Of a stretch of DNA of 64,000 bases, positions 1 through 13,500 are shown piece after piece. The stretch's first letter is position 1. Each line of letters opens with the position of its first letter. The notes under the pieces were generated by a model. That model did no database searches. It saw only the letters and a list, made by a program, of their open reading frames with translations, and was not told where the DNA came from. Location of the stretch: assembly GCF_000003815.2 (NCBI RefSeq), contig NC_049983.1:25909003-25973002 (forward strand). Direction: 5' to 3'. The stretch is from Branchiostoma floridae. Its lineage: Eukaryota; Chordata; Leptocardii; Amphioxiformes; Branchiostomatidae. A program made the position numbers and the translations under genes.

Positions 1-653
1 AGAGCACCCTACCTGGGGGGCATCCTTGTCCACAATTGTCTTCAACAAAATTAGTCAGTTGCAGCATGTAAAAACATGGCAGAAAGACAGTGATGTGGAA
101 AATCACTAGTAGACTGTATCATTATTACCTTTGCCAAGGGGGTTATGTTTAAGGGAGTGTGTTAACTTTGTGTGCGTGCTTACGTGAACACGATACCTCA
201 AGATGGCCTGGGGGGATTGTCAAATAGATTTGGAATTTGTCATGATGATGACACCTCAAAAATGAATAAATTTTGCGCTCTCTACCAACTTTATTTGTCA
301 ATTCGAACAATGGACCCGTGCATGCAGGCTAGTTGGAATTGTTCGAATCAAACTACAATAATACAGACCAGTCGAAAAACTGACATCAAACGTAAATATT
401 GCCCAGGTATGATATAAAATCAAATACTGATTCTATATCCACACAAGTCTTGGACCTACTCTCGTGATCCCCCGTCACTAGGTCACTCCATGATCAAAAT
501 TTGGAGGTACGTGTCTCACATGTTTTCAAAAAGTCACTGATCAAAGAATATTAACTTTGTCATACATGATGAACCTCGTCAACATGATTCTACTTCTACT
601 ACAACTACATGTACATGTACTACTGAAAAACAGTCTTTCATCCCATGTCTCAC
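1..653. other. Intron downstream of the TSP1 exon
   Basis: No exon, repeat array or transposon end is seen. The small open frames are unsupported. Confidence 0.6.
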
Positions 654-799
654 CTGGGGTTGTTGCACTGCCTCCTGGCGTACTTGACCCCCCCTCCGCA
701 GGTCCGGGAGCACGCCCCGTACTTGGACCACGGCCCCCAGCCCCCGTCAATCGCCTTCAGCTTCGACCGCGTTGACACACAGTCGCCCTGGAGACAGAA
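654..799 (-). CDS. ADAMTS9/20: ADAMTS9/20-like exon: first thrombospondin type-1 repeat
   Basis: This 146-bp exon (phase 0 to 2) begins FCLQGDCVS, closing the disintegrin-like domain, and runs into the first TSP1 repeat: DGGWGPWSKYGACSRTCGGG, then VKYARRQCNNP. The WGPWS tryptophans and CSRTCGGGV are hallmarks of TSP1 repeats that bind matrix glycosaminoglycans and carry O-fucose and C-mannose. The acceptor is CCCCCTGCAG and the donor is GTGAGA. The reading continues past the left edge, so the rest of the TSP1 repeat, the spacer, more TSP1 repeats and a GON domain are expected outside the window. Confidence 0.95.
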
Positions 800-2269
800 C
801 TGCAGGGGGGAAAGGGCAAAGTTTAAATTTTGTATTCATTAACACTAATAGCTTTACAAGCAGACAAGTTTTACAGGATGATATTCAACTACTATCAGAA
901 ATATGTATAAATCTTACTGTTTTTTTTTCAATTTATGTAAGTATGTACTTGGCTATGTGCATTTTTGGGCCAGTATTGCCTAAAACAAAAATATGATTTG
1001 CTTAAGAATTAATCAATCAATTTATTGAACATAAGTTTGAAAAGAACATTATAAAAAAACATTTATCACATAGCTGATGAATTTCAACCCATAATGCAGG
1101 CAATTTTTATCCATTGCTGCATGAGTGACATCAACTTGCCCTTGGTGGTTGGTCATTCACCCCTGATGAAGGCGAGAATTGAGCAGCCCAAAATACTACA
1201 GGGGACAGAACACAGTTCGGCTGCTGATTAGCAATGTAATTGCAATTTTGTGCTGGAGTAAGGGTAAGATATGACCATGCATGCTTTTACTAAATTTCAC
1301 ACAGAAACATGTGAGAAAACCTCAGTTCCTATTTTTCTCTTGCACACCATAATCGCACTTGCGCACTGTACATTTTATTTTAGCTGGGAGATACCCCACC
1401 AAACCCATTTACAGTAGCCATTATCAAGGACAGTACAACAAGCTATTTATGGTACTATTGATATCTGCACAGCGTTTATCACAAATCGGTGACAAGAAAT
1501 GGCCTGGTGAAAGTTCTCTGGCTTCCCTTTTCTCCTTTTTCTGATAGATTTGGGCCAAACACAGATTGTAACACTTGACTGTGAGATCATCTGAAGAAAT
1601 TCTCCAACAGTGTTGACGGTTTACGATAAGTTATCAGACTGATGATGGCCCTACAAAAAACAGGCCTTCAGGAGCGATAGATTTGGGCTTCTTGTGAAAG
1701 AAAGTCCCAGTGAAAGGTATCTAGTTAGGAGATATCTCACTAAGGAGATATCTTTCCACTGGTTGTGACAGAGAAGACAAATGCTATGTACAGTATTTAC
1801 TGGTTCATTGTTCTAACAGCTCTTTCCAATGAGTACAACAAATTGTAGACCACAGTTTAACATCCTATCCTAAGGACTGCAACCCTTTCCAGTAGCATGA
1901 AAGTTAAGTGAGCAAGAAGCTAAGATTCACACTCCCAACCTCTTGGTACAGAGGCAGCATTGCTAACCAATGGGCCATGCACAGAACTACAAATGGTATA
2001 ATCACACTTGTTCATCCTAGCTTAATGATTCCCTCATACAATAAATTACACATACCTTTCCTTGATAAACACAGTTAAGGAGTGACTGTGGCTTATCTTT
2101 AACGGTCTCTAAATGAATGGTCAGCTGCTGAAAGCTACCAGTTGTTCAATTTTATGAGGTTCTTACAAAGACCACGGCCTGTGCGATGTTCTCCCCACTG
2201 GACATGTAATTAAAGATGACCCGACACAGACTCTTTCAACCTCAAGTCAATATAGCTGATATGGCTGAC
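800..2269. other. Intron, nothing recognised
   Basis: AT-rich intron sequence with short homopolymers only. No open frame longer than about 75 codons, no clear repeats. Confidence 0.6.
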
Positions 2270-2900
2270 CCGCTGATAAAATTAGTTGTTGTTATTGCGG
2301 ACCACTTTTGAGATTATGCAGCTCGAGACTGGACAACTTTAAAATAGACTTGTCCACACTTTGTTTAACAAGATGTGAAACTGTGATGTTGGAGGAATCC
2401 GATTGTCCTGTCACGAGAAGATCAACTGTTCGTGTTTTCAACACAGGAGCTGACATCTCACACAAACAAAGGCAGAAGTCAGAGCTGACTAGCTAATAAA
2501 GTTGTTGCGATGACTGGACTATTCTTTACACAATGCCTTCAAAATTGTGTAATCCACACTTACAATGTAATTCAACACAAAAGTCAAGTCTCACTGTGAC
2601 TGTGATGTTTCAGGAATCCATGGGGATGCGACATCAACAGTTACTGTTAATATTCACAGGAGTTGACATTTAACACAAACACAGACAGAAGTCAGAACTG
2701 ACCAGCCGATAAAATTGTGGCAACAACTGGACCACTTTTGAGACATTGCATGGTCTTCAAAATAAAGTTAAATGTATCCACACTTAGTTTAACAGAATGT
2801 TTACAGTCACATTGACTGTGAAACATGAGATGACAGCTCAGCACAATTAGGCGGAAGTCGGAGGCTAACTCAGTAAGTGGGACTGGTGTATAATTAATCA
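2270..2900. repeat. Degenerate tandem repeat of about 215 bp, three units
   Basis: Units start near 2270, 2490 and 2700. They share GATAAAATT-GTTG, GGACCACTTTTGAGA, TCCACACTT-GTTTAACA, CAGGAGTTGACAT and ACACAAACA-GCAGAAGTCAGA. They are diverged and gapped, so the array is old. Confidence 0.75.
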
Positions 2901-3101
2901 TCATTACAAGGCTGTTACACCCTAATGGGTATGATATTACTTCAATTATGCAACTTTTTTGTCAGTTGTCAAGACTCAAGCTGAGTTCCTTCATATCAAT
3001 GCACGATTGCAACACAAATATGTGCTATGAAATCCATAAAATTAATACTATAGCAGTAAAGAATGAACTGCACTTGACTGTTCTGTGTAATAACCCTAAA
3101 A

Positions 3102-3818
3102 ATGGTGTACCATAAAATTCTACAATCTCTTAATTATAATGTAGATGCAAGACTTTGTCATTACTTAATTTCATACAAAGCTAGACTAAAAAATTCCTCA
3201 AACCTAGACCTTGACTGTAAGTGTAAGGCTCGACAGCTAAATAATATGCTATCTAATAGTGAAATCAAACATTTATTAAAACCTAAACAAAACATTACAA
3301 AAACTCTGCCCTTGTGTCCATTTGAGTATTGACCCATGAAAGATTTAGAGAGTGTTGCTGTGAGAATGTGGGCACACTGCTACCCTATCTGTTCTAACAT
3401 CACTACTGATAGTGTAGACTCCCCTCTTATCTCAGTAGCTCCTTCTAAATCACTGGATCTCTCATCCCTATGCCGCATGAGCTGTTATTATCAGGGGTTT
3501 GTGTTGCTAGATAGGTTCATAACATGGCTTGGAGATGGCTACTGTAAGTTCAATTACTTCTGCAAGAGATTTAAGTTTGATAAAACTGCCACGAAAATCT
3601 CAAGATTCTGTTCTCCAATCATGACTGTCTTAAGCGGTAGACCCAGCCCTTGGCACTCACTCTTCAATACACAAAGCCCTCTGGTCACAATACTGCACAG
3701 GAAACTTGTGAAAGAAGCTGTCTCTGTACGTGTCTGTGACGGAAATTACACATCAGATAGTGCCTGGCCAAGGGAAGCTTCTGCCAGAGAAGTAGAACAG
3801 CAGAAATTGGCCAAATAG
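3102..3818 (+). pseudogene. Long open stretch with one in-frame stop, unknown
   Basis: One frame runs about 239 codons from ATG at 3102 with only a TGA at 3330 breaking it; the second part (3336-3818, 160 codons) is among the longest stop-free runs here. The conceptual product is Cys-, Leu- and Lys-rich (YHKILQSLNYNVDARLCHYL near the start, WLGDGYCKFNYFCKRFKF near the middle). I recognise no family and no splice structure. It could be a decayed transposon protein or chance in AT-rich intron DNA. It is on the strand opposite the host ADAMTS gene. Confidence 0.25.
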
Positions 3819-3852
3819 GGTGAATGTATGCCAAAAGACAGACAGATTCGGT

Positions 3853-3915
3853 TAGCCTGGGTGCCAGACTGTTTCCATGGCCTACACAGACCAGCTCCAT
3901 GACTCCAGGGCCAAT
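3853..3915. repeat. Solo end of the 46550-type MITE
   Basis: TAGCCTGGGTGCCAGAC, then TGTTT-CC-GGCCTACACAG, matching the inverted right end of the element at 46550-46680. No partner end was found nearby. Confidence 0.6.
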
Positions 3916-6139
3916 ATAGTAGTAATAGACTTTATGAAAGTCGCTGTATTTTGTTGTGCCAATAAAGATTTCTATGAATATGACCAAATCAAAGTTTGCT
4001 ACAGCCCCACTAGAAGTCTACATATGGTGGTCCTGGCAACAAATTATTGGGGGGTGGGGTGGATTGGGTGACTCACCAGGCCTACGCCTTACAGGAAAGG
4101 GGCATGAATTCACCACAATACAAATTACAATACAATACCACACCCTGCCCAGAGTTAGACCCTGAGCAACAGTTGGGTCCAGTTGGCCTTATGAAGCAAC
4201 ATGTTATTTCACATTTCTACTGTTTTAGAAGCTAAGTTTGGCAGCACTACTAAGCACTGGGTAACGTCGTCTATGCTTCCCCCAGAATCACAATAACAAA
4301 CAGGAAACAGTGTCAGGGAATCCATTCATTCATGTGACCGAAATGAAGAATGTCGGAACAGCCATTTTTTTCAGGGTGACCTTGATTTGAAGCATGAGAC
4401 CTTCCATTTGGTTGTCAGGCTTGTCAGAACTGTGTCAACCACAAATTTATCACACAGAAAAACAACGCATTTACGGAGCTGTGTTATACACTCGCTGTCT
4501 GGGGCTTATTGGACTTCAACATGAGACTAGAAAGCAAAACGATTGAGCATCCACCTGTTACCTCAGAAGATGGTGCTCTTTTCCCTCCTTGGGCAAAGTG
4601 AAACCACCAAAGTCCTTTTTTTCAAGATTTACAGTATCAGCGCTCCTACCTCCCCCTCCCCACACAAACCCACTGGCTCCAACCAACTTCCCCCCAACAC
4701 ATGAAGCTAATTAGTGGACTTTGCCCTGCAGTTTATTGACTGAATACAAGCTATATATATATATATCCGTCAACATTGACCTTGGTATTGAATATATGCT
4801 ATAGGTACTAAAAATAGCATTTTCCACCTTCCTTTACTTTTGGCAGAAGCTGCAAAGACTAAAGTTAGCCCTGCTAAATTTAATGTTGGCAGGGCCAAGA
4901 AAAACTATTTTTGTTCCTGAAACAGCTAAAAGTAGTGTCTGTGGCTTCTATTTCTATTATTTGTGATGTGCTTGGAGGTTGCAAGAAATCTGAACCTTAC
5001 TCTGTATACATAAATGTCGGCAACTTCAAGACTCAGCAAGGATTAGTTACAAAACCAGTTAGCACCTTTTCAATATATCACCCTACTCAATGTTAGGATT
5101 CTAAAACTTAAGAACTTGCATCTAGCCCTAGACCTAAAATCAACAATCAAGCCAACAAACAGTTTAACAACTTACATTAAAGTTAAAAAGAACTTGCAGA
5201 GCCCTCACAGCCCTGGAGCTACAAACAAGAATGAACTCAAGAAACAGTCTATCATATCCTGAGCACTTGACACATTTTATGTCTGTCATGATATAAACCA
5301 GATAAGTAGTGCTAACACCCCTGTCCTGGGGGTGATTGGTATCTCCCAGGCTTCTTATGACTTCCTATTGACTCCTGTCTGACCCTATTACCTCATATAC
5401 AACATCCTCCACATGGCAATAGGCCTGCCTCACATTTCAAAACCGAGGGGCCCAGCTGGCCAGCTTTGGGGAAGGAAAGGTATGGTATAAAATACACCAA
5501 ACTACACAAGACAGATTTAACAACGAAAATCAACAATATTGGCTCCTAAAGTAAACATTGGATGAAAAAAAATTCTAGAGCTAGAGACGGCCCTGGGATT
5601 GTCACAAACTTTATGAGTAAGTATTGAATGTCATTGGAACTTGAAGTTTTGAAAGTTGACTTTTCTGTTAATGTTTAGTAAGAAAGACTATCTAATACTA
5701 TGGCAGCAACCTTGACAACTTAAGGGCCTAATAAATATGTTGCCTCTCAGATGTACATAGACACCCTTAATTGGTAAAATATAACAATTATGGAGTAATT
5801 ACAGTGAATGGTCAAGTTTTCCTCTCTGTCTTCTGCTTTTACGATGTTTTTGCCACATTTTCAACTAAATATGTTCAAGAACCGATGAAATTAATTGGTA
5901 TGGCCCAAGAAGAAGTCAGTTTTATCAGTGCCCAGGGTATACAATGTAGTTCATGGTTGCAGTACACATAAACAAACAGTGCAACAAGTTGCCTAATGTT
6001 TCACCCCCTCCAGTCTGTATGTTTGTGTAACAAATCAGTTATGTACCTATGTTGTTTTATGAGGGACCTGCATGGGGGAGGGGGGGGGGGTGGGGCACAA
6101 ACATCAACACTCCACAAATTCAGGAAGACAGCGGCTACA
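3916..6139. other. Intron, mostly unremarkable
   Basis: Contains a (TA)n run at about 4751-4766 and a piece of the GTCTCC-ended MITE family near 5510-5595. No exon seen. Confidence 0.5.
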
Positions 6140-6351
6140 TACTGTAAATGCAGAAATGTTCGCGGTGGATTAATGTTCGCGGTTTTCGCGGTGACCACTT
6201 CACTGCAAACTTAAAACCACCGCGAACATTTTTCTATTATGTTATTAGATTGCAGTCTACCGTGTTACCGCCAAATTAAAACCACCGCAAAAAGTCCATT
6301 TTCCCGCTACCGCGAAATTAAATCCCCGACAAGTTAAATGCATTTACAGTA
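6140..6351. mobile_element. MITE, TACTGTAAATGCA family, copy 1
   Basis: A 212-bp element with terminal inverted repeats TACTGTAAATGCA and TGCATTTACAGTA. The interior repeats GTTCGCGGT and ACCGCGAAC words and is CpG-rich. A second copy is at 63086-63296. Confidence 0.9.
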
Positions 6352-6642
6352 TTGTATCAACTTCAGCAGGCTGGTTTTGCTTTACAGTTAAATTACACTA
6401 AATTCAGCCACCAATTACAATGTATGCTACAGGTCAAATGCACCAATTAAAGCCCTGCTGCAAATTACATGGAATTAAAACAGAATCTATACAAATTTGG
6501 TGCCAGACGGCTACCTTAGCAAACTAAAGGTTAAAATCAGGAAAGTTAAGAAAATCATGATTAGGTTGAAAACGGCTATACTGTGGTGCTGCCCAAAAGG
6601 TTCATATCCATCCTTTATCAGCGTCTGCCATCAGCCATAATT

Positions 6643-7743
6643 ATATTTCAGCCATACCATAGGTATGGTGAAATATATTGTATTCGTAATGTTTCTTTCT
6701 TTCTTCTTTCTTTCTTTCTCCTGTCAAATCTTCAAATCGAATCAACTCCGCCATTTTTTAACCGATTGACTTGAAATTTGGCACAAAGGTAGAGTAAGCC
6801 AATACCCTCAGGTGTTTTTTTCATTTTTTTCATATCTGCCTTTGAAATGATTTTATTGAGGTTTTTGTCAATTTTTATGTATATTTTGGGCTCCTGTACC
6901 CTGGTATTACAGCCGAATGACATGAAATTTGGTACAGAGGTGCCTTGATCATATGCTCACCTAGATTCAATTACAGTTTTGGCATACGGTACAACAAAAT
7001 GCTTAATTTTGCGATTTTTGGCCATTTTTTGACCAAAAAAGAACATTTGTGGCTCCTGTAGCCTCGTTTTACAACCAAATGATCTGAAATTTGGTATAAA
7101 AGTGCCCTTCAATTATGTGCACATAAATTCAATAAAAGTTTTCCCATACGGTACAACAAAATGCTTAATTTTGCGATTTTTGGCCATTTTTTGACCAAAA
7201 AAAGGACATTTTTGGCTCCTGTAGCCTCGTTTTACAACCAAATGATCTGAAATTTGGCATAAAAGTGCCCTTTAATTATGTGCACATAAATTCAATAAAA
7301 GTTTTCCCATACGGTACAACAAAATACTTAATTTTGCGATTTTTGGCCATTTTTTTACCAAAAAAGGACATTTTTGGCTCCTGTAGCCTCGTTTTACAAC
7401 CAAATGATCTGAAAGTTGGTATAAAAGTGCCCTTCAATTATGTGCACATAAATTCAATAAAAGTTTTCCCATACGGTACAACAAAATGCTTAATTTTGCG
7501 ATTTTATGGCAATTTTTTGACAAAATTTGGACATTTTTGGCTCCTGTTCCCTCGATTTACAACCTAATGACCCGTAAATTGGTAAAGGGGTGCTCTAGAT
7601 ATCTATTCAAATGACCCATGTATAATTTTTGGCATGGACTACTTTAAAATGATATATTTGGGATTTTTTTGGTCATTTTCCAATGGCCAAAGGGGTCAAC
7701 GACCTCAAGGCCTATTGTTTCATGAGGGAGATGGCTGAAATAT
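6643..7743. mobile_element. Putative TIR element carrying a 163-bp tandem array
   Basis: Short inverted ends (ATATTTCAGCCAT at 6643 and ATGGCTGAAATAT at 7731) enclose a TTTC microsatellite (6686-6720) and a tandem array. Copies of GGCTCCTGTA recur at 6889, 7051, 7214, 7376 and 7539, a period of 162-163 bp, with the middle units nearly identical. The unit includes ACGGTACAACAAAATGCTTA. Frames crossing it are not genes. Confidence 0.75.
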
Positions 7744-9109
7744 GCTGTATTTGCTCTCAAGCAAATGTCGGCCTTTCTAGTTCAGAAACAACTTCCGTCA
7801 TAACAAGTATCTAAACAACTCCACAATAATTCACTGATTTCTTCAGTCATAAAAACTATCCAAACACCTCCACTTCCCCTGCTGCAAATCTTGCAGATCA
7901 TTTTGATACAGCTGCAGGTCACCAACTGTCTGTTCAGGGCCAGCTGAACCTGGGGCGTTAAATTTAATCTTCTTCTTTCCACAACCTTTTTTTATTTTTC
8001 TGAACGTTTCGACTCTGCATTGTAATAATCAGGAAAAACATTATCATGCACTGAAGAAGATGACATATGGTTGTCTAAACGTTTGCTGAAGAATTAAAGA
8101 AGGTTGTGGCATGAAGAAGACTATGTTCAGTTGATCTACCAACCTGATGAAACTATTTATGGATGAGGGGTGTTCATTCACTTGTCTTAAACTTTACAGA
8201 GGGTCTGCATGCCCTTTTTTGTAAAGCGCTACGAGCTATTTTGATTCACCATTAATCGTAGCCGGCCTTTTGTAATTCAACATTCAACACAGCGTTATCT
8301 GGATAATGTTTCCAAAGCTTTATTGGACGTTTTGATTCTATGTAACATGTTATTATATTAAGTTATCTTGAGTTATTTGTATTGTAAATAGTTGACAGCT
8401 GACGATTACTTATGCAAGTTTGACCTTTGATTTCAATCTTGACTCAGTTGTTGTGATTTTGTGTTATTTTATGTTGGGGTCTCCCGGCCCCCCAGGAGGT
8501 ATTGAAAAACGCCAGTAGGCGATGTATTTTCCTGGATAAACAAATAAACTGAAACTTATTTGTAATCCTGAATTCATCGTTAACCATTATTGAGACAATC
8601 TTCTTGACGAGTAGACCTGATATCTTTTTTTAGGGTCCAGACAAAATCCTGTTGCATACCGAAGTATAATTTTTTCACCATGGGTATCAGGAGGACTTCC
8701 TGCCCTAAATCACCCAGAAGCTGATGTGGGTTCAATCTAAGACTCTAGTACTAGTAAAAGCCACCGAAAAAACGTCTTCAAAGATCCACCCAATTATCTT
8801 CAGACCTTGGACACAAGTCTTGTCACAGACATCTTCACAGATTACCAACTTCAAGATAACTGTGGGAGGAAGGGATTGACATAGAGCTGTCTCCAGGCCC
8901 CATCCTTCCGTCCTGGGAAGGAAACACGCTCGTACCCAGCGCCGCGAAGAAGCCATAGGTTTAGATTGTGGGCTCAACCAATACACAAATAAAACTATAT
9001 GGAATCCACAGCTGTCATTTTGTTTTGTTTTGTGTTTGTCTCTTAGCAAATCGTAAGTTGTGTGACTCTTGTGTGCAACGTGAGACTGTACCCTAGTTAG
9101 CTAGTATTT
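7744..9109. other. Intron, nothing coding recognised
   Basis: Includes AACGTTTCGACTCTGC and GAAGAAGATGACATATGGTT at 8005-8110, words common in dispersed repeats. A 105-codon minus-strand frame at 8732-9049 has no domain and no splice borders. Confidence 0.5.
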
Positions 9110-9420
9110 TCTACAGTTACCGAGGCGAAAACAAGACGAAAGTTTACTATTTCGGGGGTAAAATGTTGCCACAATGGTGATACGTTATATCAAAGGGAAC
9201 ATTAAAATGTACCTAATTTGGTGGCGCTGCGAGGGTGTTAGATTACCCTTCTAGATTGCCGAGAGGGGAGTTATGTCACGGAAGGGAGTTCGCTACGGTA
9301 GCGCGTTTGGCCTTAAACATTCACGTCCCCAGGATACTACCGCCCTCCCAGCATGCTTCGCGCAGAAAAATACGTTCTCTGTCCCAGGGCTGTCTTTGAG
9401 AACCACAAACCACTAGTAGC
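9110..9420 (+). promoter_or_regulatory. CpG-rich patch, possible promoter
   Basis: CpG is much denser than in nearby intron (GGTGGCGCTGCGAGG, GGTAGCGCG, CTTCGCGCAG). An ATG at 9353 opens a plus-strand frame that soon runs into a dispersed repeat. It could be the promoter of the plus-strand nested gene, 6 kb upstream of its first exon seen. This is inference from base composition and position only. Confidence 0.25.
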
Positions 9421-9522
9421 CCCCATGCGGCCAAAAAGTGAATTGCATAAAAGACTCGCACACGCATATTCAGTGGAACAAGACAATTTATTACGACGCT
9501 GTGAAGGAGCGTGGGAAGGAAA

Positions 9523-9700
9523 TTTACTTGTTGGGACGGAACAAAAATTTACTCCATCCGTCCCGAAAATCTGAATTTTATGGAATTGATGGAAATGTAT
9601 TTCTGTAATCTTACAAATATGACAGATTCAACAACAAAAACTAGCAACATGGGCTCCCAAACAATGAATGGGACAGAAAAAAAGCTAAAGCTAGCTGCAT
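9523..9700. repeat. Truncated relative of the CAGGGTTGTCTCC family
   Basis: Shares ACTAGCAACATGGG, CTCCCAAACAATGA and GGGACAGAAAAAAAG-like words with 53890-54122. A shorter piece of the family lies near 5510-5595 (ACAACGAAAATCAACAA to GAGACGGCCCTGG). Both lack one end. Confidence 0.55.
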
Positions 9701-9969
9701 ACTTCCTTTGGTTGACAACTATTGGAATGTTTCCAATGCAGACATATCTCTAACACTGCAAGTGTCATGGACTGATTACCAAGATAAAGCTGATTTCTAA
9801 TAAGCCCTGACACTTATAGAAATAATTCAACCAATCTGTGGTGTGACCTCCAGACAGGATATGTTGTGGTTTTGATGCCAATTTTCCGTCTCCTCTCAAC
9901 TTTGACTCCCTCTTCCTTCTCTGTGTCATTGACACTTGTGTCTAAGCAGTGCTAGTGATGAATTATCAA

Positions 9970-10370
9970 GGAGTTTTAGGAGTTGGTCGTTATCATGCTG
10001 CCAAGAATCTTGCTTTGAGAGTCTCTAAGTCTGAAGACACGTGTGTCTAGCCTCTATGCAGTGGGAGTGATGAAGGCCCTAAGTTTTAGTTATTCATCGT
10101 TCTCACGTTGCCAAGAATCTTACCTTGAGAGTCACTACATGTAAGTCAGAAGAAGTCGGTTCTTCTGTGTGGCCTCCTTTGCTGACCCACAGTAATAAGA
10201 CAGAGCTGTCACCTTTAAGAGTTTTTAGTTGTTCTCCGTTCTCACGTTGCTAAGAATCTTACTTTGAGAGTCTCTACATGTAAATCGGTATAACTCTATT
10301 CTTCTGTGTGGTCTCCTTTGCTGACCCACAGTAATAAGACAGAGCTGTCACCTTTAAGACTTCTAAGAAG
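9970..10370. repeat. Tandem repeat of about 139 bp, two good units and one partial
   Basis: GCCAAGAATCTTACCTTGAGAG, TACATGTAA and the run through TGACCCACAGTAATAAGACA recur 139 bp apart (about 10100 and 10240). A weaker copy is at 9994. It lies just left of the TAAGAA element. Confidence 0.8.
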
Positions 10371-10528
10371 CCTTGACTGTCCCAAGAACCAGTTGCCTGG
10401 TCTTCAAGTCTGCAGAACCACCCTGATGACAAACTTTGAAGGGTAAGGAATAATGGGAGAGGTCAGATCGAGTCAAGGGCATGCACTAATATCCCCTCAA
10501 ACGCAAACAGGGTCATCCTGACATCTGG

Positions 10529-13500
10529 TACACTACCAAAAAAATTTTTTCTTGTTTTTTCTAGACTGCTTGGTTTTCTTAACCTGTTGACAAATTTTCT
10601 TATATTAAGAAATTCTAGAAAGAATAAGAAAGAATAAGAAATGAAAATTGAAGATTCCTTCGACAGGGATTCTTAAATCAAGAAAATTAAGAAAATATTC
10701 CTTGTTCTAAGAAATTATTTCTTGGAGCGATTTTCACTCCTAGAAATTTCTAGAAATTCAAGTTTACATTTCTTGTTTACATGTCTGACGAGATTATTTT
10801 TCTTATCAAGTTTAAGAAAATATTAGAATTTTTCTCTTCCATTTTCTTACATTACCGCTGGTAAGAAAAAACAAGAAAATCAAGAAATAAAGATTGTTAT
10901 AACCAGAAAGAAATTCTAGTATATTCTTGTTTTCGGTATCAAGAAATAGTGAGCAAGGGGATTCTTGTTTTTTCTTGTTCGTGTTTAGAAAATACAAGAA
11001 TTCACTTCTTGCTTTTCTTGAATATACTGCCAGGAAAAACACGAAAATCAAGATATTTAAACTATAAGACAACATTTAAGTAAATACTAGAATTACATTC
11101 TTGAATGTTCTTGTTTTCAGTAGCAAGAAACTTTGAGAAAGAGAATCCTTGTTTTTTCTTGTTAGACTCTAGAAAATACAAGAATTTGCTTCTTGGCTTT
11201 CTTAAATATATTGCTTAGAAAAAACAACAAAATCAAGATAGTTAAACTATGAGACAGCATTTAAGTAAAGACTAGAATAACATTCTTGAATGTTCTTGTT
11301 TTCAGTATCAAGAAACTTTGAGAAAGGGAATGCTTGTTTTTTCTTGTTAGAGTTTAGAAAATGCAAGAATTTGCTTTTTACCTATTCTTGTATTTTTCAA
11401 CAAGAAATCAAGGAAGGCACTTCTTGTATACTATTGGTTAAGTAGAAATAAGAGTTATTTTCCTCCTTTTATTGACGTGACAAGACTTACGACATTGTAA
11501 GAATGCTGTTTTTGAAAAGTCCTACTTTTAAAATCAAGAAATTTCAAAAAGGAAATCCTTGTCCATTTTATAATGTTTGAAAAGATACAAGTATGGTTTC
11601 TTCTCTTTTTGAACTTAGAAGAATGATGAATTTATGACAGGCAAAACATTGTTTGGCGTTCTTATTGTTCAAGTCATGACTAGGATGATATCCTTGAATG
11701 TTCTAACTTGTTTTTCACATCAAGAAACTTTGAGAAAGGCATTTCTTGTTTTCACTTAAATGTGATCATGTGATGCCAAAGTCATGTGATCTTTTTCTAA
11801 CTCCTGATTGGTAGATTCATATCAGATGGCAGTTGAACAACAGAGTTCATTTTGAATGCAGGGCAGCATCAGAGCTGCTCACAGATCTGTCTGTATCAAT
11901 GGTTTTTCAAAGACTCATGTCAGTTTCAAGTCAAAACCTAGGTGCAAGGGAACAGGAAAGTCAACGAGGATCTTGGTTTGAGCCTAGCAGCTGCTGCAGA
12001 AAGCAAGTTGGCACGGAAAAGCTGGAAATCGGTTTGGCAAAAGGTAAGGCTGCCCCCCTCCCCCCGAGGCATTGAAAAACAGTTTAAGATAATGATTTTA
12101 AAAGGCTTAAACCTGGATGGTTTTACCATCAAAAGCAACAAGCATGAGTGTGTCTCTGATAAATGTCTATCATGGTAAGTCTCTTTGGATCAATTTTACT
12201 TATTAGTCGAATAAATAGTCGAATTTTGGCATAAAAGTTGACTGTACAATGACCTAACCTTATTGTATAAACCATACAAGTACAGCAGTGCAAATTTCTG
12301 TGCTAGAAGTTTATCTTAAACCTCAATATTGTGAAAATGCAAAATAATGATATAATGTCTTTACTTTTTTCCAGATGTCTGATGTTTTTTACATCCTACC
12401 AATGCCAATGCCACACTTCAGGCCCGTGACGGTTAGCATGCAGTTTGTAGTGGCTTACCAAGAAGACAAAGGCCAAATATGTTTGTAATCATATGTTAAG
12501 GTGACAATTTGTAATCTTCCTAATGTTCTACTAGTACCAGTTAGTTTTGTATTAAAGCATTTTGGTAAGTTTTTTTTTTCTAATGTTTCTTGAATATAAG
12601 TATTGTAAAACTTTGCCATTGTAATTTTCTTTGTCCATTTATTCCTTAAAAAACATGTCATTTTAACTGTATTTCTTGAAGTAAGAAAAGTATTCTTGAT
12701 GTAAGGACTGAGAAGTAAGAAAACCTTTCTAGGCAATAAGAATGTTTGCTCTTGATGTAAGAAAAATATTCTGACTTGATGTAAGAACATTTATCTTAGA
12801 AGTAAGAAAACCTTTCTTGGCAATAAGAATGTATACGCTCGTGAAGTAAGAAAAATATTCTGACTTGATGTAAGAACATTTCTCTTAAAAGTAAGAAAAC
12901 CTTTCTAGGCAATAAGAATGTAATGCTCTTGAGGTAAGAAAAGTCTTCTTGATTTAAGAACATTCTATCTTAGAAATAAGAAAACATTTCTAGACAATAA
13001 GAATGTATATGCTAGTGAAGTAAGAAAAATATCCTTGATGTAAGAACATTTCTCTTAAAAGTAAGAAAACTTTTCTAGGCAATAAGAATGTATGCTCTGG
13101 AGGTAAGAAAAGTATTCTTGATTTAAGAACATACTATCTTAGAAATAAGAAAACCTTTCTAGGCAATAAGAATGTATGCGCTCTTGAAGTAAGAAAAGTA
13201 TCCTTGATGTAAGAACATTTATCTTAGAAGTAAGAAAACCTTTCTAGGCAATAAGAATGTTCCCTCTTGATGTAAGGAATATATTCTTGATGTAAGAACA
13301 TTGATCTTAGAAGTAAGAAAACATTTCTATAGACAATTAGAATGTACGCTCTTTAAGTAAGAAAATTATTCTTGATGTAAGAGGATCTATCTTAGAAATA
13401 AGAAAACATTTCTCAGCATAAGAATTATGTTATTTAATTAGGAAGATATTTCTTGACTGTGAATAAAAATAAATCCTAGAAATAAGAAATCATTTCTTGG

